Origin: Providencia rettgeri
GTDB lineage: Bacteria > Pseudomonadota > Gammaproteobacteria > Enterobacterales > Enterobacteriaceae
Direction of reading: 5' to 3'
NCBI RefSeq assembly: GCF_023205015.1
Contig: NZ_CP096258.1
Span: 4,430,259 to 4,494,258, forward strand
Length of the DNA stretch: 64,000 nt
Below, one piece after another: positions 29,601 through 38,371 of this stretch. Position 1 is the first letter of the stretch. Each line of letters opens with the position of its first letter. Made by a program: the position numbers and the translations under genes. The notes beneath the pieces are model-generated. The model did not search any database and had not been told where the DNA came from. It saw only the letters and a list, made by a program, of their open reading frames with translations.

Positions 29601-29941
29601 GGCGTCGGCCTCCGCAGCGACTTCCACGATGGGGATCGGGCGAGCAAAAAGGCAGCAATTATGAGCCCCATACCTACAAAGCCCCACGCATCAAGCTTTT
29701 GCCCATGAAGCAACCAGGCAATGGCTGTAATTATGACGACGCCGAGTCCCGACCAGACTGCATAAGCAACACCGACAGGGATGGATTTCAGAACCAGAGA
29801 AAGAAAATAAAATGCGATGCCATAACCGATTATGACAACGGCGGAAGGGGCAAGCTTAGTAAAGCCCTCGCTAGATTTTAATGCGGATGTTGCGATTACT
29901 TCGCCAACTATTGCGATAACAAGAAAAAGCCAGCCTTTCAT
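29594..29941 (-). CDS. qacEdelta1: Truncated small multidrug exporter QacEdelta1
   Basis: 115 residues; SMR-family membrane protein whose normal C-terminus is replaced after helix four by SPSWKSLRRPTPW, the diagnostic fusion made when sul1 joined qacE. Keeps the conserved Glu in IAIVGEVIATSALK (residue 14). Gives at most weak tolerance to quaternary ammonium compounds. Confidence 0.97.
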   Translation of the reverse strand: MKGWLFLVIAIVGEVIATSALKSSEGFTKLAPSAVVIIGYGIAFYFLSLVLKSIPVGVAYAVWSGLGVVIITAIAWLLHGQKLDAWGFVGMGLIIAAFLLARSPSWKSLRRPTPW

Positions 29942-30043
29942 GATATATCTCCCAATTTGTGTAGGGCTTATTATGCACGCTTAAAAATAATAAAAGCAGA
30001 CTTGACCTGATAGTTTGGCTGTGAGCAATTATGTGCTTAGTGC

Positions 30044-30103
30044 ATCTAACGCTTGAGTTAAGCCGCGCCGCGAAGCGGCGTCGGCTTGAACGAATTGTTA
30101 GAC
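30044..30103 (-). repeat. attC of the aadA1 cassette
   Basis: 60-bp site with the expected inner palindrome, from GTCTAAC to GTTAGATG on the minus strand; joins the 3'-conserved segment. Confidence 0.95.
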
Positions 30104-30104
30104 A

Positions 30105-30896
30105 TTATTTGCCGACTACCTTGGTGATCTCGCCTTTCACGTAGTGAACAAATTCTTCCAACTGATCTGCGCGGGAGGCCAAGCGATCTTCTTCTTGTCC
30201 AAGATAAGCCTGTCTAGCTTCAAGTATGACGGGCTGATACTGGGCCGGCAGGCGCTCCATTGCCCAGTCGGCAGCGACATCCTTCGGCGCGATTTTGCCG
30301 GTTACTGCGCTGTACCAAATGCGGGACAACGTAAGCACTACATTTCGCTCATCGCCAGCCCAGTCGGGCGGCGAGTTCCATAGCGTTAAGGTTTCATTTA
30401 GCGCCTCAAATAGATCCTGTTCAGGAACCGGATCAAAGAGTTCCTCCGCCGCTGGACCTACCAAGGCAACGCTATGTTCTCTTGCTTTTGTCAGCAAGAT
30501 AGCCAGATCAATGTCGATCGTGGCTGGCTCGAAGATACCTGCAAGAATGTCATTGCGCTGCCATTCTCCAAATTGCAGTTCGCGCTTAGCTGGATAACGC
30601 CACGGAATGATGTCGTCGTGCACAACAATGGTGACTTCTACAGCGCGGAGAATCTCGCTCTCTCCAGGGGAAGCCGAAGTTTCCAAAAGGTCGTTGATCA
30701 AAGCTCGCCGCGTTGTTTCATCAAGCCTTACGGTCACCGTAACCAGCAAATCAATATCACTGTGTGGCTTCAGGCCGCCATCCACTGCGGAGCCGTACAA
30801 ATGTACGGCCAGCAACGTCGGTTCGAGATGGCGCTCGATGACGCCAACTACCTCTGATAGTTGAGTCGATACTTCGGCGATCACCGCTTCCCTCAT
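30105..30896 (-). CDS. aadA1: Streptomycin/spectinomycin adenylyltransferase AadA1
   Basis: 263-residue ANT(3'')-Ia. It modifies streptomycin and spectinomycin with AMP. The nucleotidyltransferase motif LYGSAVDGGLKPHSDIDLLV is near residue 33, and the C-terminus is VKGEITKVVGK. Complete cassette: starts in GTTAAACATC and ends with its own 60-bp attC. Distance from Pc is about 3.9 kb and is interrupted by the inserted IS91-like/cat unit, so expression from Pc may be reduced. Confidence 0.97.
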   Translation of the reverse strand: MREAVIAEVSTQLSEVVGVIERHLEPTLLAVHLYGSAVDGGLKPHSDIDLLVTVTVRLDETTRRALINDLLETSASPGESEILRAVEVTIVVHDDIIPWRYPAKRELQFGEWQRNDILAGIFEPATIDIDLAILLTKAREHSVALVGPAAEELFDPVPEQDLFEALNETLTLWNSPPDWAGDERNVVLTLSRIWYSAVTGKIAPKDVAADWAMERLPAQYQPVILEARQAYLGQEEDRLASRADQLEEFVHYVKGEITKVVGK

Positions 30897-30899
30897 GAT

Positions 30900-30990
30900 G
30901 TTTAACGTTCGAAATAAGGGGCGCCGAGGCGCAGCCGAGGGAAGTTAAAAGCGCAGCTTTTAACCGTCCCGGTTGATTGACCTGTTAGGC
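30900..30990 (-). repeat. attC of the small cassette preceding aadA1
   Basis: 91-bp site between GCCTAAC and GTTAAAC on the minus strand, with an imperfect inner palindrome (GGCGCCGAGGCGCAGCC region). Confidence 0.85.
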
Positions 30991-31266
30991 CAGTGTTTTT
31001 TGCAAGAATACCAGCGCCGTGCGCCGCAGCAAACTGACCAAGAACAATCGAATTTGAAAACCAGAAAAACTGGCGCACCGGAACAACACGCCGGCCGGAG
31101 CCGTGGGTTTTGAAACCTTCGCAAGAATAGTCGGTTTTGGCCGATGCCCCTGAACGAAGTGAATTGTCTTTGGGCGCGCATTCTGGCCATAGACGTTTCT
31201 TGAGACGTAACCAGAAAAATGCGCGCCTTCTGCTGAAGAAGCCAATACCGTAAAAAACTTCTGCAA
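30985..31266 (-). CDS. Small hypothetical protein of an integron cassette
   Basis: 93 residues inside the cassette 30906-31331, which is bounded by two attC sites. The ending FSGFQIRLFLVSLLRRTALV resembles DUF1010-type proteins of other integron cassettes. Overlapping frames of 132 and 158 residues on the same strand are alternatives. No function known; it may not be translated. Confidence 0.4.
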   Translation of the reverse strand: MQKFFTVLASSAEGAHFSGYVSRNVYGQNARPKTIHFVQGHRPKPTILAKVSKPTAPAGVLFRCASFSGFQIRLFLVSLLRRTALVFLQKTLA

Positions 31267-31325
31267 GAACGCTGGTTTTGCTTTTCCTGACTAAAGCCAA
31301 GTTTTAAAGCTCTAAATAAAAATAG

Positions 31326-31391
31326 GCCTAACATTCGGTTGAGCTGCGAACGGGCTTGTCCCGTGAGTCCGCTCGAACCGGTTGTTAGGTG
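31326..31391 (-). repeat. attC of a truncated cassette
   Basis: 66-bp site between CACCTAAC and GTTAGGC on the minus strand. The cassette it belonged to continues to about 31440, where the IS91-like unit begins; only about 45 bp of its body are left, too little to identify the gene. Confidence 0.8.
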
Positions 31392-31464
31392 GCGCCAGTC
31401 CACATTTTCCATTATTTTCTTCGCAATTGCAAGCAAATGATCGTTTTCCTGCGTATGTATAGGT

Positions 31465-32757
31465 ATGGGAACTTACATTCCCCATCGGGAAGGGATAATC
31501 CAGACCATAGTCCGCAATTCTCTAACCCAGTACCAAGCCTACGCAAGTCCATCGCAAACTATCCTTGACCGCCTTGAGCATTTTGCTGAATGTGCCGATT
31601 GGACCAAGGGTGTTGTTCGAATACGTTGCCATGATTGTGGACATTCGTACTTCAGGCCATTTTCGTGCAAGGTTTTCCACCTTTGCCCATCCTGTGACCA
31701 AAAACGGACCTTACTCTATGCTGAATACCTGGCCGAGGATTTGCTCCTTGATCTACCGCATCGGCAATTTGTTTTTACGATTCCCAAGATTCTCAGACCA
31801 TACTTTAAATCGGATAAGCGACTGTTTGGCGAGGTGTCCAGGCTGGTATTCTCCTTGCTTTCTGATTTTTTCTCCCTGGCAGCCGGTCAAGAACTACTAT
31901 GTGCCTGTGTTGTCAGCTACCAGTCGTTTGGTGAATTCGCTCGATTCCACCCGCACTGGCATGTTCTGGTTCTGGAAGGTGGGTTCACCAAGTACGACCG
32001 CTTTGTATATTTACCAATCGGAGCCGACGAAGGGATGCTCAAGGTCTGGCAAGCAGCGATTATGGCTTTGTTTCTGCGAAAGGAACTAATAGATCAAGCT
32101 CGTGTAAATATGCTCAAGGACTGGAAGCATTCTGGCTTTAGCATCGAGAGCGAAACCAGACTATTCAAAAAGGCCGATCGAGAAGCCCTCGGCCAGTATG
32201 TCGTTCGCGGCGCTACCTGTGCAGAAAAAATTCAGTATAATCCAGCTTCCGATACCGTAATCTGGACAGCTGCACCAAAGGGATTCTACAAAGGCAAATC
32301 TGAAACATTCAAAGGTTTTGAATTCGTTGACCAACTGGTAGCCCATTTACCGCCACGACGGGTTCAATTGGTTCGTCGCTATGGCGTATATGCGGGTAAA
32401 GTCCGCAAGCAGTGGCAAGAGCGCCCCAATATTTATAACCTGGCCCCAGAAAGTTGGCAAAAGGGTCATCCAAGCGAACCCAAAATTGTTCAAGCCATAC
32501 CTCAGGAGAAACCAGAAACTGTACAGGCTCCAGATTCTTGGTCCAAGTTGCGCAAACAAAGTTGGGCACGGTTGTTACAGAAAGTCTATGAAGTTGACCC
32601 GTTTGTTTGCCCAAAATGCCAGGGAACAATGTCGGTTGTGGCGATAATCGAGGATCCCAAGGAGCTTGCCAAGATTATTAACTGGGCAAAGCAGCAGGAA
32701 CGGGAGCAGCCAGTGGCCGTCTGTGCTCGTTCACCTCCTGAGCTTGCTTTGGTGTAG
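31465..32757 (+). CDS. IS91/ISCR-like rolling-circle transposase
   Basis: 430 residues. The N-terminal zinc-binding domain has CHDCGHSYFRPFSC and CPSCDQKR (about residues 55-80). The HUH nuclease motif FHPHWHVLVLEGG lies near residue 160. A probable catalytic tyrosine is in ALGQYVVRG near residue 247, and a C-terminal CPKCQGTM zinc pair is near 378. I see one candidate tyrosine rather than two, closer to ISCR-type enzymes. It runs opposite to the cassettes. These elements move by one-ended rolling-circle replication and carry neighbouring DNA. Element ends not resolved. Confidence 0.82.
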   Translation: MGTYIPHREGIIQTIVRNSLTQYQAYASPSQTILDRLEHFAECADWTKGVVRIRCHDCGHSYFRPFSCKVFHLCPSCDQKRTLLYAEYLAEDLLLDLPHRQFVFTIPKILRPYFKSDKRLFGEVSRLVFSLLSDFFSLAAGQELLCACVVSYQSFGEFARFHPHWHVLVLEGGFTKYDRFVYLPIGADEGMLKVWQAAIMALFLRKELIDQARVNMLKDWKHSGFSIESETRLFKKADREALGQYVVRGATCAEKIQYNPASDTVIWTAAPKGFYKGKSETFKGFEFVDQLVAHLPPRRVQLVRRYGVYAGKVRKQWQERPNIYNLAPESWQKGHPSEPKIVQAIPQEKPETVQAPDSWSKLRKQSWARLLQKVYEVDPFVCPKCQGTMSVVAIIEDPKELAKIINWAKQQEREQPVAVCARSPPELALV

Positions 32758-33135
32758 GTATAATACCCAAAAACGAAGTTTATGCGGAACAGGATAACAC
32801 CTCGAAATCGGAGTTTATATGGCTTCGTGGGGGAGTTATGTGTTTGAGCTTTGTCGCATTAACGCGAATCAGGGGTTGACGGCAGAAATAGACTGGAATT
32901 ACACTTCTTGGAGTCGGCGTTGCCGGAAAATTCTGATTGGATTAGTTGTTCGGGGTGCGAAAACAGTCGTAGTTCGGGGGAAAAACCGAATTTTGACCCG
33001 AAACCGCAAAAAACCCGAAATGACAGTTCCTATCAGTATCAGTATCAGTATAATGTCTATAAGAGCCGGGGAAAAAACAACAACATATAAACGATTTTCA
33101 AAGGCTATATGGATATGTATGATTAGGAGAAAATA
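32758..33135. other. Region between the IS91-like gene and cat
   Basis: No convincing gene. Probably holds the 3' (ori-side) end of the IS91-like element and the cat promoter. A short tandem repeat of TATCAG (three units, near 33030) lies here, and composition turns AT-rich toward cat. Confidence 0.4.
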
Positions 33136-33786
33136 ATGGAGTTTCGTTTGGTTGATCTGAAAACATGGAAAAGAAAAGAGTACTTTACGCATTATTTTGA
33201 ATCTGTGCCTTGCACATATAGCATGACCGTAAAGCTGGATATTACTACGATAAAAACCGGTAAAGCGAAATTGTATCCCGCCCTTTTGTATGCCGTTTCA
33301 ACAGTAGTTAACCGGCATGAAGAATTCCGTATGACTGTGGACGATGAAGGTCAAATCGGGATATTTAGTGAAATGATGCCGTGCTATACAATTTTCCAAA
33401 AGGACACGGAGATGTTTTCAAATATCTGGACCGAGTATATCGGTGATTATACGGAGTTCTGCAAACAGTATGAAAAAGATATGCAGCAATACGGTGAAAA
33501 CAAGGGCATGATGGCAAAGCCAAATCCGCCTGTGAATACTTTCCCAGTCTCTATGATTCCATGGACAACCTTTGAAGGATTTAATTTAAATTTGCAAAAG
33601 GGATATGGGTATCTGCTTCCCATTTTTACGTTTGGACGATATTATGAAGAAAACGGGAAATATTGGATTCCGTTATCTATTCAGGTACATCATGCGGTAT
33701 GCGATGGATTTCATACCTGCCGTTTTATCAATGAATTACAGGATGTAATCCAAAGTTTACAAAACCATGGAGGTGACGAAGAATGA
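33136..33786 (+). CDS. cat: Type A chloramphenicol acetyltransferase, Gram-positive type
   Basis: 216 residues; acetylates chloramphenicol. The catalytic motif IQVHHAVCDGFHTCRF is near residue 183, and RKEYFTHYFESVPCTYSMTV at the N-terminus and NVSMIPW-like PVSMIPWTTFEGFNLN are typical. The pattern resembles CatP/CatA13-type enzymes of clostridia and Campylobacter more than enterobacterial CatA1. TAGGAG precedes the ATG. Codon use and the AT-rich flanks differ from the integron around it, indicating a Firmicutes origin. Transcribed opposite to the cassettes. Confidence 0.9.
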   Translation: MEFRLVDLKTWKRKEYFTHYFESVPCTYSMTVKLDITTIKTGKAKLYPALLYAVSTVVNRHEEFRMTVDDEGQIGIFSEMMPCYTIFQKDTEMFSNIWTEYIGDYTEFCKQYEKDMQQYGENKGMMAKPNPPVNTFPVSMIPWTTFEGFNLNLQKGYGYLLPIFTFGRYYEENGKYWIPLSIQVHHAVCDGFHTCRFINELQDVIQSLQNHGGDEE

Positions 33787-33839
33787 GTGAGGAACAGGGA
33801 CTGACCCCGTATGAAACCAGAGAAATCCTAACAGCATAG
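33783..33839 (+). CDS. Short frame overlapping the end of cat
   Basis: 18 codons (MSEEQGLTPYETREILTA) starting in an ATGA overlap with the cat stop. Probably the truncated or leader remnant of a gene that followed cat in its original host. Confidence 0.3.
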   Translation: MSEEQGLTPYETREILTA

Positions 33840-34036
33840 TGCAAAAGCTAACAATCTTTTATTACTATACTCAAGTAAGATTGAAGGGTAATAACTACTA
33901 CATCTGTACAATAAAATACCTTGAACGAATAATACTATAAAATAATAATCCAGTTACAAGTGTATGTTTTGTTTTGCACAATTAAGTATCGAAGCATACC
34001 TTCAATCGTTTTATTTCTTCTGCGCCGAAGGCGTCA
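33840..34036. other. AT-rich flank of the cat gene
   Basis: About 200 bp of AT-rich DNA carried in with cat, ending at the attC of the first cassette. A short GCGCC-GAA-GGCGT hairpin borders the attC. No gene seen. Confidence 0.4.
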
Positions 34037-34126
34037 AACTAACGTAGAAGTGAGGGGCGCCGCGCGAGGCGGTGTGAGGCGAAGAGCGCCCGCTTATTCG
34101 GCGTCCCCTCGACTGCCGGGTTAGAC
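34037..34126 (-). repeat. attC of the first (DUF1010-like) cassette
   Basis: 90-bp site from GTCTAAC to GTTAGTT on the minus strand with a long inner palindrome; the last bases of the core come from the inserted unit, not a cassette or the 3'-conserved segment. Confidence 0.85.
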
Positions 34127-34509
34127 GCAGGCGATGGCATAAGCATGATGGGCAAGAGAATACCGCAGACGGCGGGCAAACGAGAAGCTGAGCTGATGCG
34201 AAGAACGGACGCTTGCGCACCCGAGAGGAAAACGCGGCGTTCGCCGGGGCAAAGGCGGACGAAGGCGGCGGTGCTAGCGCCCACGCGGGACGCGGGCGGT
34301 GGCAGGCCCATAACAGCAGTGAAAAGCGAAGAAAGAAAGTCTGACGCTCGGGCGTAGGCAGGACAGAAGAAGCTTGAACCCCACCCCGCGACCCGCCGTA
34401 GCACACCGCCGACGCCAACGGAAGAGAAAGCGACGAACAGCGGCCGTAGCGGGAGGGATGACCTGTGTGACGGAGAAATGAGGTTTCCGGTTCTCATAAG
34501 CGCACGCAC
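34039..34509 (-). CDS. DUF1010-like cassette protein
   Basis: 156 residues, in a GC-rich cassette of about 490 bp directly after attI1. The C-terminal end SNPAVEGTPNKRALF runs into the attC, as in DUF1010/gcu-type cassette proteins. Function unknown; low-complexity Ser/Arg-rich sequence, so translation is uncertain. Confidence 0.45.
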   Translation of the reverse strand: MRALMRTGNLISPSHRSSLPLRPLFVAFSSVGVGGVLRRVAGWGSSFFCPAYARASDFLSSLFTAVMGLPPPASRVGASTAAFVRLCPGERRVFLSGAQASVLRISSASRLPAVCGILLPIMLMPSPASNPAVEGTPNKRALFASHRLARRPSLLR

Positions 34510-34530
34510 AAGAACAGCGGCGGGTGTGGG

Positions 34531-34595
34531 CTAACTTTGTTTTAGGGCGACTGCCCTGCTGCGTAACATCGTTGCTGCTCCATAACATCAAACAT
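34531..34595 (-). repeat. attI1 recombination site
   Basis: About 65 bp between intI1 and the first cassette, ending in the AAACAAAGTTAG crossover point at 34531-34542 (minus strand). Confidence 0.92.
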
Positions 34596-34670
34596 CGACC
34601 CACGGCGTAACGCGCTTGCTGCTTGGATGCCCGAGGCATAGACTGTACAAAAAAACAGTCATAACAAGCC

Positions 34671-35684
34671 ATGAAAACCGCCACTGCGCCGTTACCACCG
34701 CTGCGTTCGGTCAAGGTTCTGGACCAGTTGCGTGAGCGCATACGCTACTTGCATTACAGCTTACGAACCGAACAGGCTTATGTCCACTGGGTTCGTGCCT
34801 TCATCCGTTTCCACGGTGTGCGTCACCCGGCAACCTTGGGCAGCAGCGAAGTCGAGGCATTTCTGTCCTGGCTGGCGAACGAGCGCAAGGTTTCGGTCTC
34901 CACGCATCGTCAGGCATTGGCGGCCTTGCTGTTCTTCTACGGCAAGGTGCTGTGCACGGATCTGCCCTGGCTTCAGGAGATCGGAAGACCTCGGCCGTCG
35001 CGGCGCTTGCCGGTGGTGCTGACCCCGGATGAAGTGGTTCGCATCCTCGGTTTTCTGGAAGGCGAGCATCGTTTGTTCGCCCAGCTTCTGTATGGAACGG
35101 GCATGCGGATCAGTGAGGGTTTGCAACTGCGGGTCAAGGATCTGGATTTCGATCACGGCACGATCATCGTGCGGGAGGGCAAGGGCTCCAAGGATCGGGC
35201 CTTGATGTTACCCGAGAGCTTGGCACCCAGCCTGCGCGAGCAGCTGTCGCGTGCACGGGCATGGTGGCTGAAGGACCAGGCCGAGGGCCGCAGCGGCGTT
35301 GCGCTTCCCGACGCCCTTGAGCGGAAGTATCCGCGCGCCGGGCATTCCTGGCCGTGGTTCTGGGTTTTTGCGCAGCACACGCATTCGACCGATCCACGGA
35401 GCGGTGTCGTGCGTCGCCATCACATGTATGACCAGACCTTTCAGCGCGCCTTCAAACGTGCCGTAGAACAAGCAGGCATCACGAAGCCCGCCACACCGCA
35501 CACCCTCCGCCACTCGTTCGCGACGGCCTTGCTCCGCAGCGGTTACGACATTCGAACCGTGCAGGATCTGCTCGGCCATTCCGACGTCTCTACGACGATG
35601 ATTTACACGCATGTGCTGAAAGTTGGCGGTGCCGGAGTGCGCTCACCGCTTGATGCGCTGCCGCCCCTCACTAGTGAGAGGTAG
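34671..35684 (+). CDS. intI1: Class 1 integron integrase IntI1
   Basis: Tyrosine recombinase of 337 residues that inserts and excises cassettes at attI1/attC. Intact: catalytic Arg in [20 protein letters not shown] near 146, His-x-x-Arg in [13 protein letters not shown] near 277, [14 protein letters not shown] with the Tyr at about 312. The integron-specific insert [20 protein letters not shown] is present near 206. Residues R32 and H39 agree with a PcW background. Full length, so cassette movement is possible. Confidence 0.98.
34758..34786 (-). promoter_or_regulatory. Cassette promoter, weak variant PcW
   Basis: Inside intI1 on the minus strand: -35 TGGACA, 17-bp spacer, -10 TAAGCT, which is the PcW combination. 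The downstream P2 site has TTGTTA and TACAGT separated by only 14 bp (no GGG insertion), so P2 is inactive. Confidence 0.92.
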
Positions 35685-35861
35685 GGCAGCGCAAGTCAAT
35701 CCTGGCGGATTCACTACCCCTGCGCGAAGGCCATCGGTGCCGCATCGAACGGCCGGTTGCGGAAAGTCCTCCCTGCGTCCGCTGATGGCCGGCAGCAGCC
35801 CGTCGTTGCCTGATGGATCCAACCCCTCCGCTGCTATAGTGCAGTCGGCTTCTGACGTTCA

Positions 35862-35891
35862 GTGCAGCCGTCTTCTGAAAACGACACCTAT
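35862..35891. repeat. IRi of the integron and flanking target duplication
   Basis: 25-bp IRi (ends GTCTTCTGAAAACGACA on + strand) at 35862-35886 followed by CCTAT, the same five bases that precede IRt at 26651-26655. Confidence 0.92.
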
Positions 35892-35957
35892 GGATTGGTT
35901 TTTTAATCAATAATCTGTTAAAATACTCGTATAAAAAACTATGTAAATAAAACGTGC

Positions 35958-36545
35958 ATGAATCAAAGAGTCGGCTATGCCAGAGTATCAACTGATGACC
36001 AGAACCTGCATCTCCAGCGGGATGCGTTGGTTGCTGCCGGTTGTGAAGTCATTTATGAGGACAAAGCCAGCGGTAAAAGTACTGCCCGGCCAGAACTAGA
36101 TAACTGTCTAAAGGCTCTCAGGCCAGGTGATACGTTAGTTGTTTGGAGGCTCGATAGACTCGGTCGCAGCCTGGGTGATTTGGTTAAAGTCGTGACTAAT
36201 TTGATTGATGAACGGGGAGTTGGATTCCTGAGCTTACAAGAGCAGATTGAAACCAATAGTGCTTCTGGAAAGTTGATTTTTCATGTATTTGCAGCTTTAG
36301 CTGAGTTTGAGCGTAATTTAATTAGTGAACGGACTAAAGCTGGACTTGATGCTGCTAGGGCTCGGGGACGTAAAGGTGGCAGAAAGCCGAAGCTCGCACC
36401 AAAGGATATTCGAGAGATTAAGGTATTACTAAAAGATCCAAGCATACCCGTTTCCGATGTAGCTAAACGATTTGGTGTATCTAGAACAACAATTTATAAC
36501 AGTGTCGGGGTCATAAAACCTGACCGTGAGGGGGCAAGTATATGA
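35958..36545 (+). CDS. res: Serine resolvase/invertase
   Basis: 195 residues. Catalytic Ser in GYARVSTDDQNLHLQRDAL (residue 10), then VVWRLDRLGRSLGDLV near 68, LAEFERNLISERT near 117, and a C-terminal helix-turn-helix (PVSDVAKRFGVSRTTIYNS). The position corresponds to S027 of SGI1, the resolvase beside the integron. The integron ends 71 bp before the start codon, which probably puts it inside the resolution site. Its stop overlaps the next gene in ATGA. Confidence 0.92.
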   Translation: MNQRVGYARVSTDDQNLHLQRDALVAAGCEVIYEDKASGKSTARPELDNCLKALRPGDTLVVWRLDRLGRSLGDLVKVVTNLIDERGVGFLSLQEQIETNSASGKLIFHVFAALAEFERNLISERTKAGLDAARARGRKGGRKPKLAPKDIREIKVLLKDPSIPVSDVAKRFGVSRTTIYNSVGVIKPDREGASI

Positions 36546-38371
36546 ACGCTTTCCACTTTCAGGATCTTTTAAGTGAGTCAGCAGAGCCTCTTGTTCGTTA
36601 TGAGGCCTGCAAAGGTATGGCTCGTGGTTATGCTCACTCTATCATAGATGACCAGTATCGACTTAAAATCGCCAGGTCTTATTGCGCAGCTTTAATAAAA
36701 TCTTATTGGGACGAAATTAACGCTAGGCACAATAGCAAGCTTAAAATTTTTTCAATCCCAACTGATTCCGAATTGGCCGAAATTACTCTCGATGCAGAGG
36801 ATGTTGCTAAAAATACCGGTAAAGTGATCGCACAATTCCCTGATATTGATGCGGGCTATCTTATCGGATCAATATATACAGCCATGTTGCCTACTGCTTA
36901 TCGATCTGATTTAGGAGCTTATTACACTCCGCCACCTTTGGTATCTAGGCTTCTTGATTTGGCTGAAGAAGCAGGCGTTGATTTCAGTACCGCGTCGGTA
37001 ATTGATCCTGCATGCGGCGGAGGTGCTTTCCTTGCGCCAGTCGCTATGCGAATGCTCCAACGTTCCAAACATGCTTCAAGTGAATGGAAGCTTGCGCAAA
37101 TAGGCAAGAGGCTCAAGGGGGTTGAGATAGATCCATTTGCTGCCTGGATGACGCATGTCTTATTAGAGTGTGTATTAATAGAACATTGCATTATTGCCAG
37201 AAGGCGGCTTGAAAAAAGCGTTATCAGTATTTGTGACGCTCTAACGTACCAGTCACCTGTAGATTTTGATCTTGTAATAGGCAATCCTCCATACGGTAAA
37301 GTTTCTCTTGATACAGAAGTTAGAGAGAAGTTTAGTCGCTCACTGTTTGGTCATGCCAATTTATATGGTCTTTTCACCGACCTCGCTTTAAGACTCGCCA
37401 AGCCTGAAGGGGTAATAGCTTACTTAACACCTACATCATTTTTGGGTGGGCAATATTTCAAGGCATTACGTGAGCTGTTAATTGATGAATCTGCACCACG
37501 AGCTTTTGATTTTATATCAAATAGAGAGGGTGTTTTTGACGATGTTTTACAAGAAACTCTTCTTGCAACATTCAAAAAGTCAGCAAGAAAAACACCGGCA
37601 AAGGTTTCATTGTTAGTACCGGAGGGGCTTAACGAAGCAAGAGTAGAGCCTATTGGAAAGGTATCAATTATTAAAGGTGATGGTCCGTGGCTAATCCCTA
37701 GAGTAGCTGAAGACGCTGCATTGTTAAATCGACTCAAGAAGATGAAGACCCGTCTCCCTGATCTGGGCTACGTTGTTTCGACTGGGAAACTTGTTTGGAA
37801 TAGACATAAAAGCCAGTTACGTACTGAAAAAACAAAAGGGGCACTACCTCTTGTTTGGGCTGAATCGGTAACTTCAAATGGCTTTAAATTCTCTTCGGTG
37901 AAGAGAAACCATGTTCCTTATATTCAAATTGAAAAAAACCAGCGACATCTTGTAACTACTGATTCATGTGTTTTGGTGCAGCGAACCACATCTAAAGAAC
38001 AAAATCGAAGAGTTCTCGGTGCTGTCATACCACAAGACTTTATTGATCGATATGGTGGTGTCGTTGTAGAGAATCATTTAAATATCGTTTACGCAGATAC
38101 ACTTATACGGGAGTTGAGCGTAGAAACTATCAACGGATTACTTAATTCTCAGGTCTTTGACCGTATATACCGTTGCATAAGCGGTAGTGTAGCTGTTTCT
38201 GCTTATGAGCTTATGGCCGTGCCTTTACCGAGCTTGGACGATATGAAAAAGCTGGAGAAGATCATTGCAGCAGGTTCTGATAGACTCTCCATCGAGAAGT
38301 GTATCGCAGGATTGTATGGAGAGAGCAAACTTGAGCTGGCCACATGTACCAAGTCTGGAGGTGATTGCTGA
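36542..38371 (+). CDS. Adenine-specific DNA methyltransferase of a type II system
   Basis: 609 residues, Eco57I/gamma-type N6-adenine methylase. Motif X-like LGAYYTPPPLVSRLLDLA near 121, AdoMet motif VIDPACGGGAFLAP near 153, catalytic NPPYGK near 247, and a C-terminal target-recognition half. Overlaps the resolvase gene by 4 bp and the restriction gene downstream by about 56 bp, so all three are probably co-expressed. It protects host DNA against the adjacent BsuBI/PstI-type nuclease; CTGCAG is the family's known target but the specificity here is not shown. Confidence 0.9.
   Translation: MNAFHFQDLLSESAEPLVRYEACKGMARGYAHSIIDDQYRLKIARSYCAALIKSYWDEINARHNSKLKIFSIPTDSELAEITLDAEDVAKNTGKVIAQFPDIDAGYLIGSIYTAMLPTAYRSDLGAYYTPPPLVSRLLDLAEEAGVDFSTASVIDPACGGGAFLAPVAMRMLQRSKHASSEWKLAQIGKRLKGVEIDPFAAWMTHVLLECVLIEHCIIARRRLEKSVISICDALTYQSPVDFDLVIGNPPYGKVSLDTEVREKFSRSLFGHANLYGLFTDLALRLAKPEGVIAYLTPTSFLGGQYFKALRELLIDESAPRAFDFISNREGVFDDVLQETLLATFKKSARKTPAKVSLLVPEGLNEARVEPIGKVSIIKGDGPWLIPRVAEDAALLNRLKKMKTRLPDLGYVVSTGKLVWNRHKSQLRTEKTKGALPLVWAESVTSNGFKFSSVKRNHVPYIQIEKNQRHLVTTDSCVLVQRTTSKEQNRRVLGAVIPQDFIDRYGGVVVENHLNIVYADTLIRELSVETINGLLNSQVFDRIYRCISGSVAVSAYELMAVPLPSLDDMKKLEKIIAAGSDRLSIEKCIAGLYGESKLELATCTKSGGDC

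Larger units (their letters stand above)
26656..35886. mobile_element. In4-type class 1 integron
   Basis: Bounded on the left by the 25-bp Tn402 IRt (26656-26680) and on the right by IRi (35862-35886). A 5-bp target duplication CCTAT lies outside both ends (26651-26655 and 35887-35891), so the whole structure moved in as one unit. Lacks the tni transposition genes. Reading from IRi: intI1, attI1, DUF1010-like cassette, cat/IS91-like insertion, truncated cassette, small cassette, aadA1, qacEdelta1-sul1-orf5, IRt fragment, IS6100, IRt fragment. Confidence 0.92.

Noticed and set aside
31565..32089. 174-codon frame inside the IS91-like gene
   Set aside because: Same strand, different frame; no conserved motif, while the 430-residue frame carries zinc-binding and HUH motifs.
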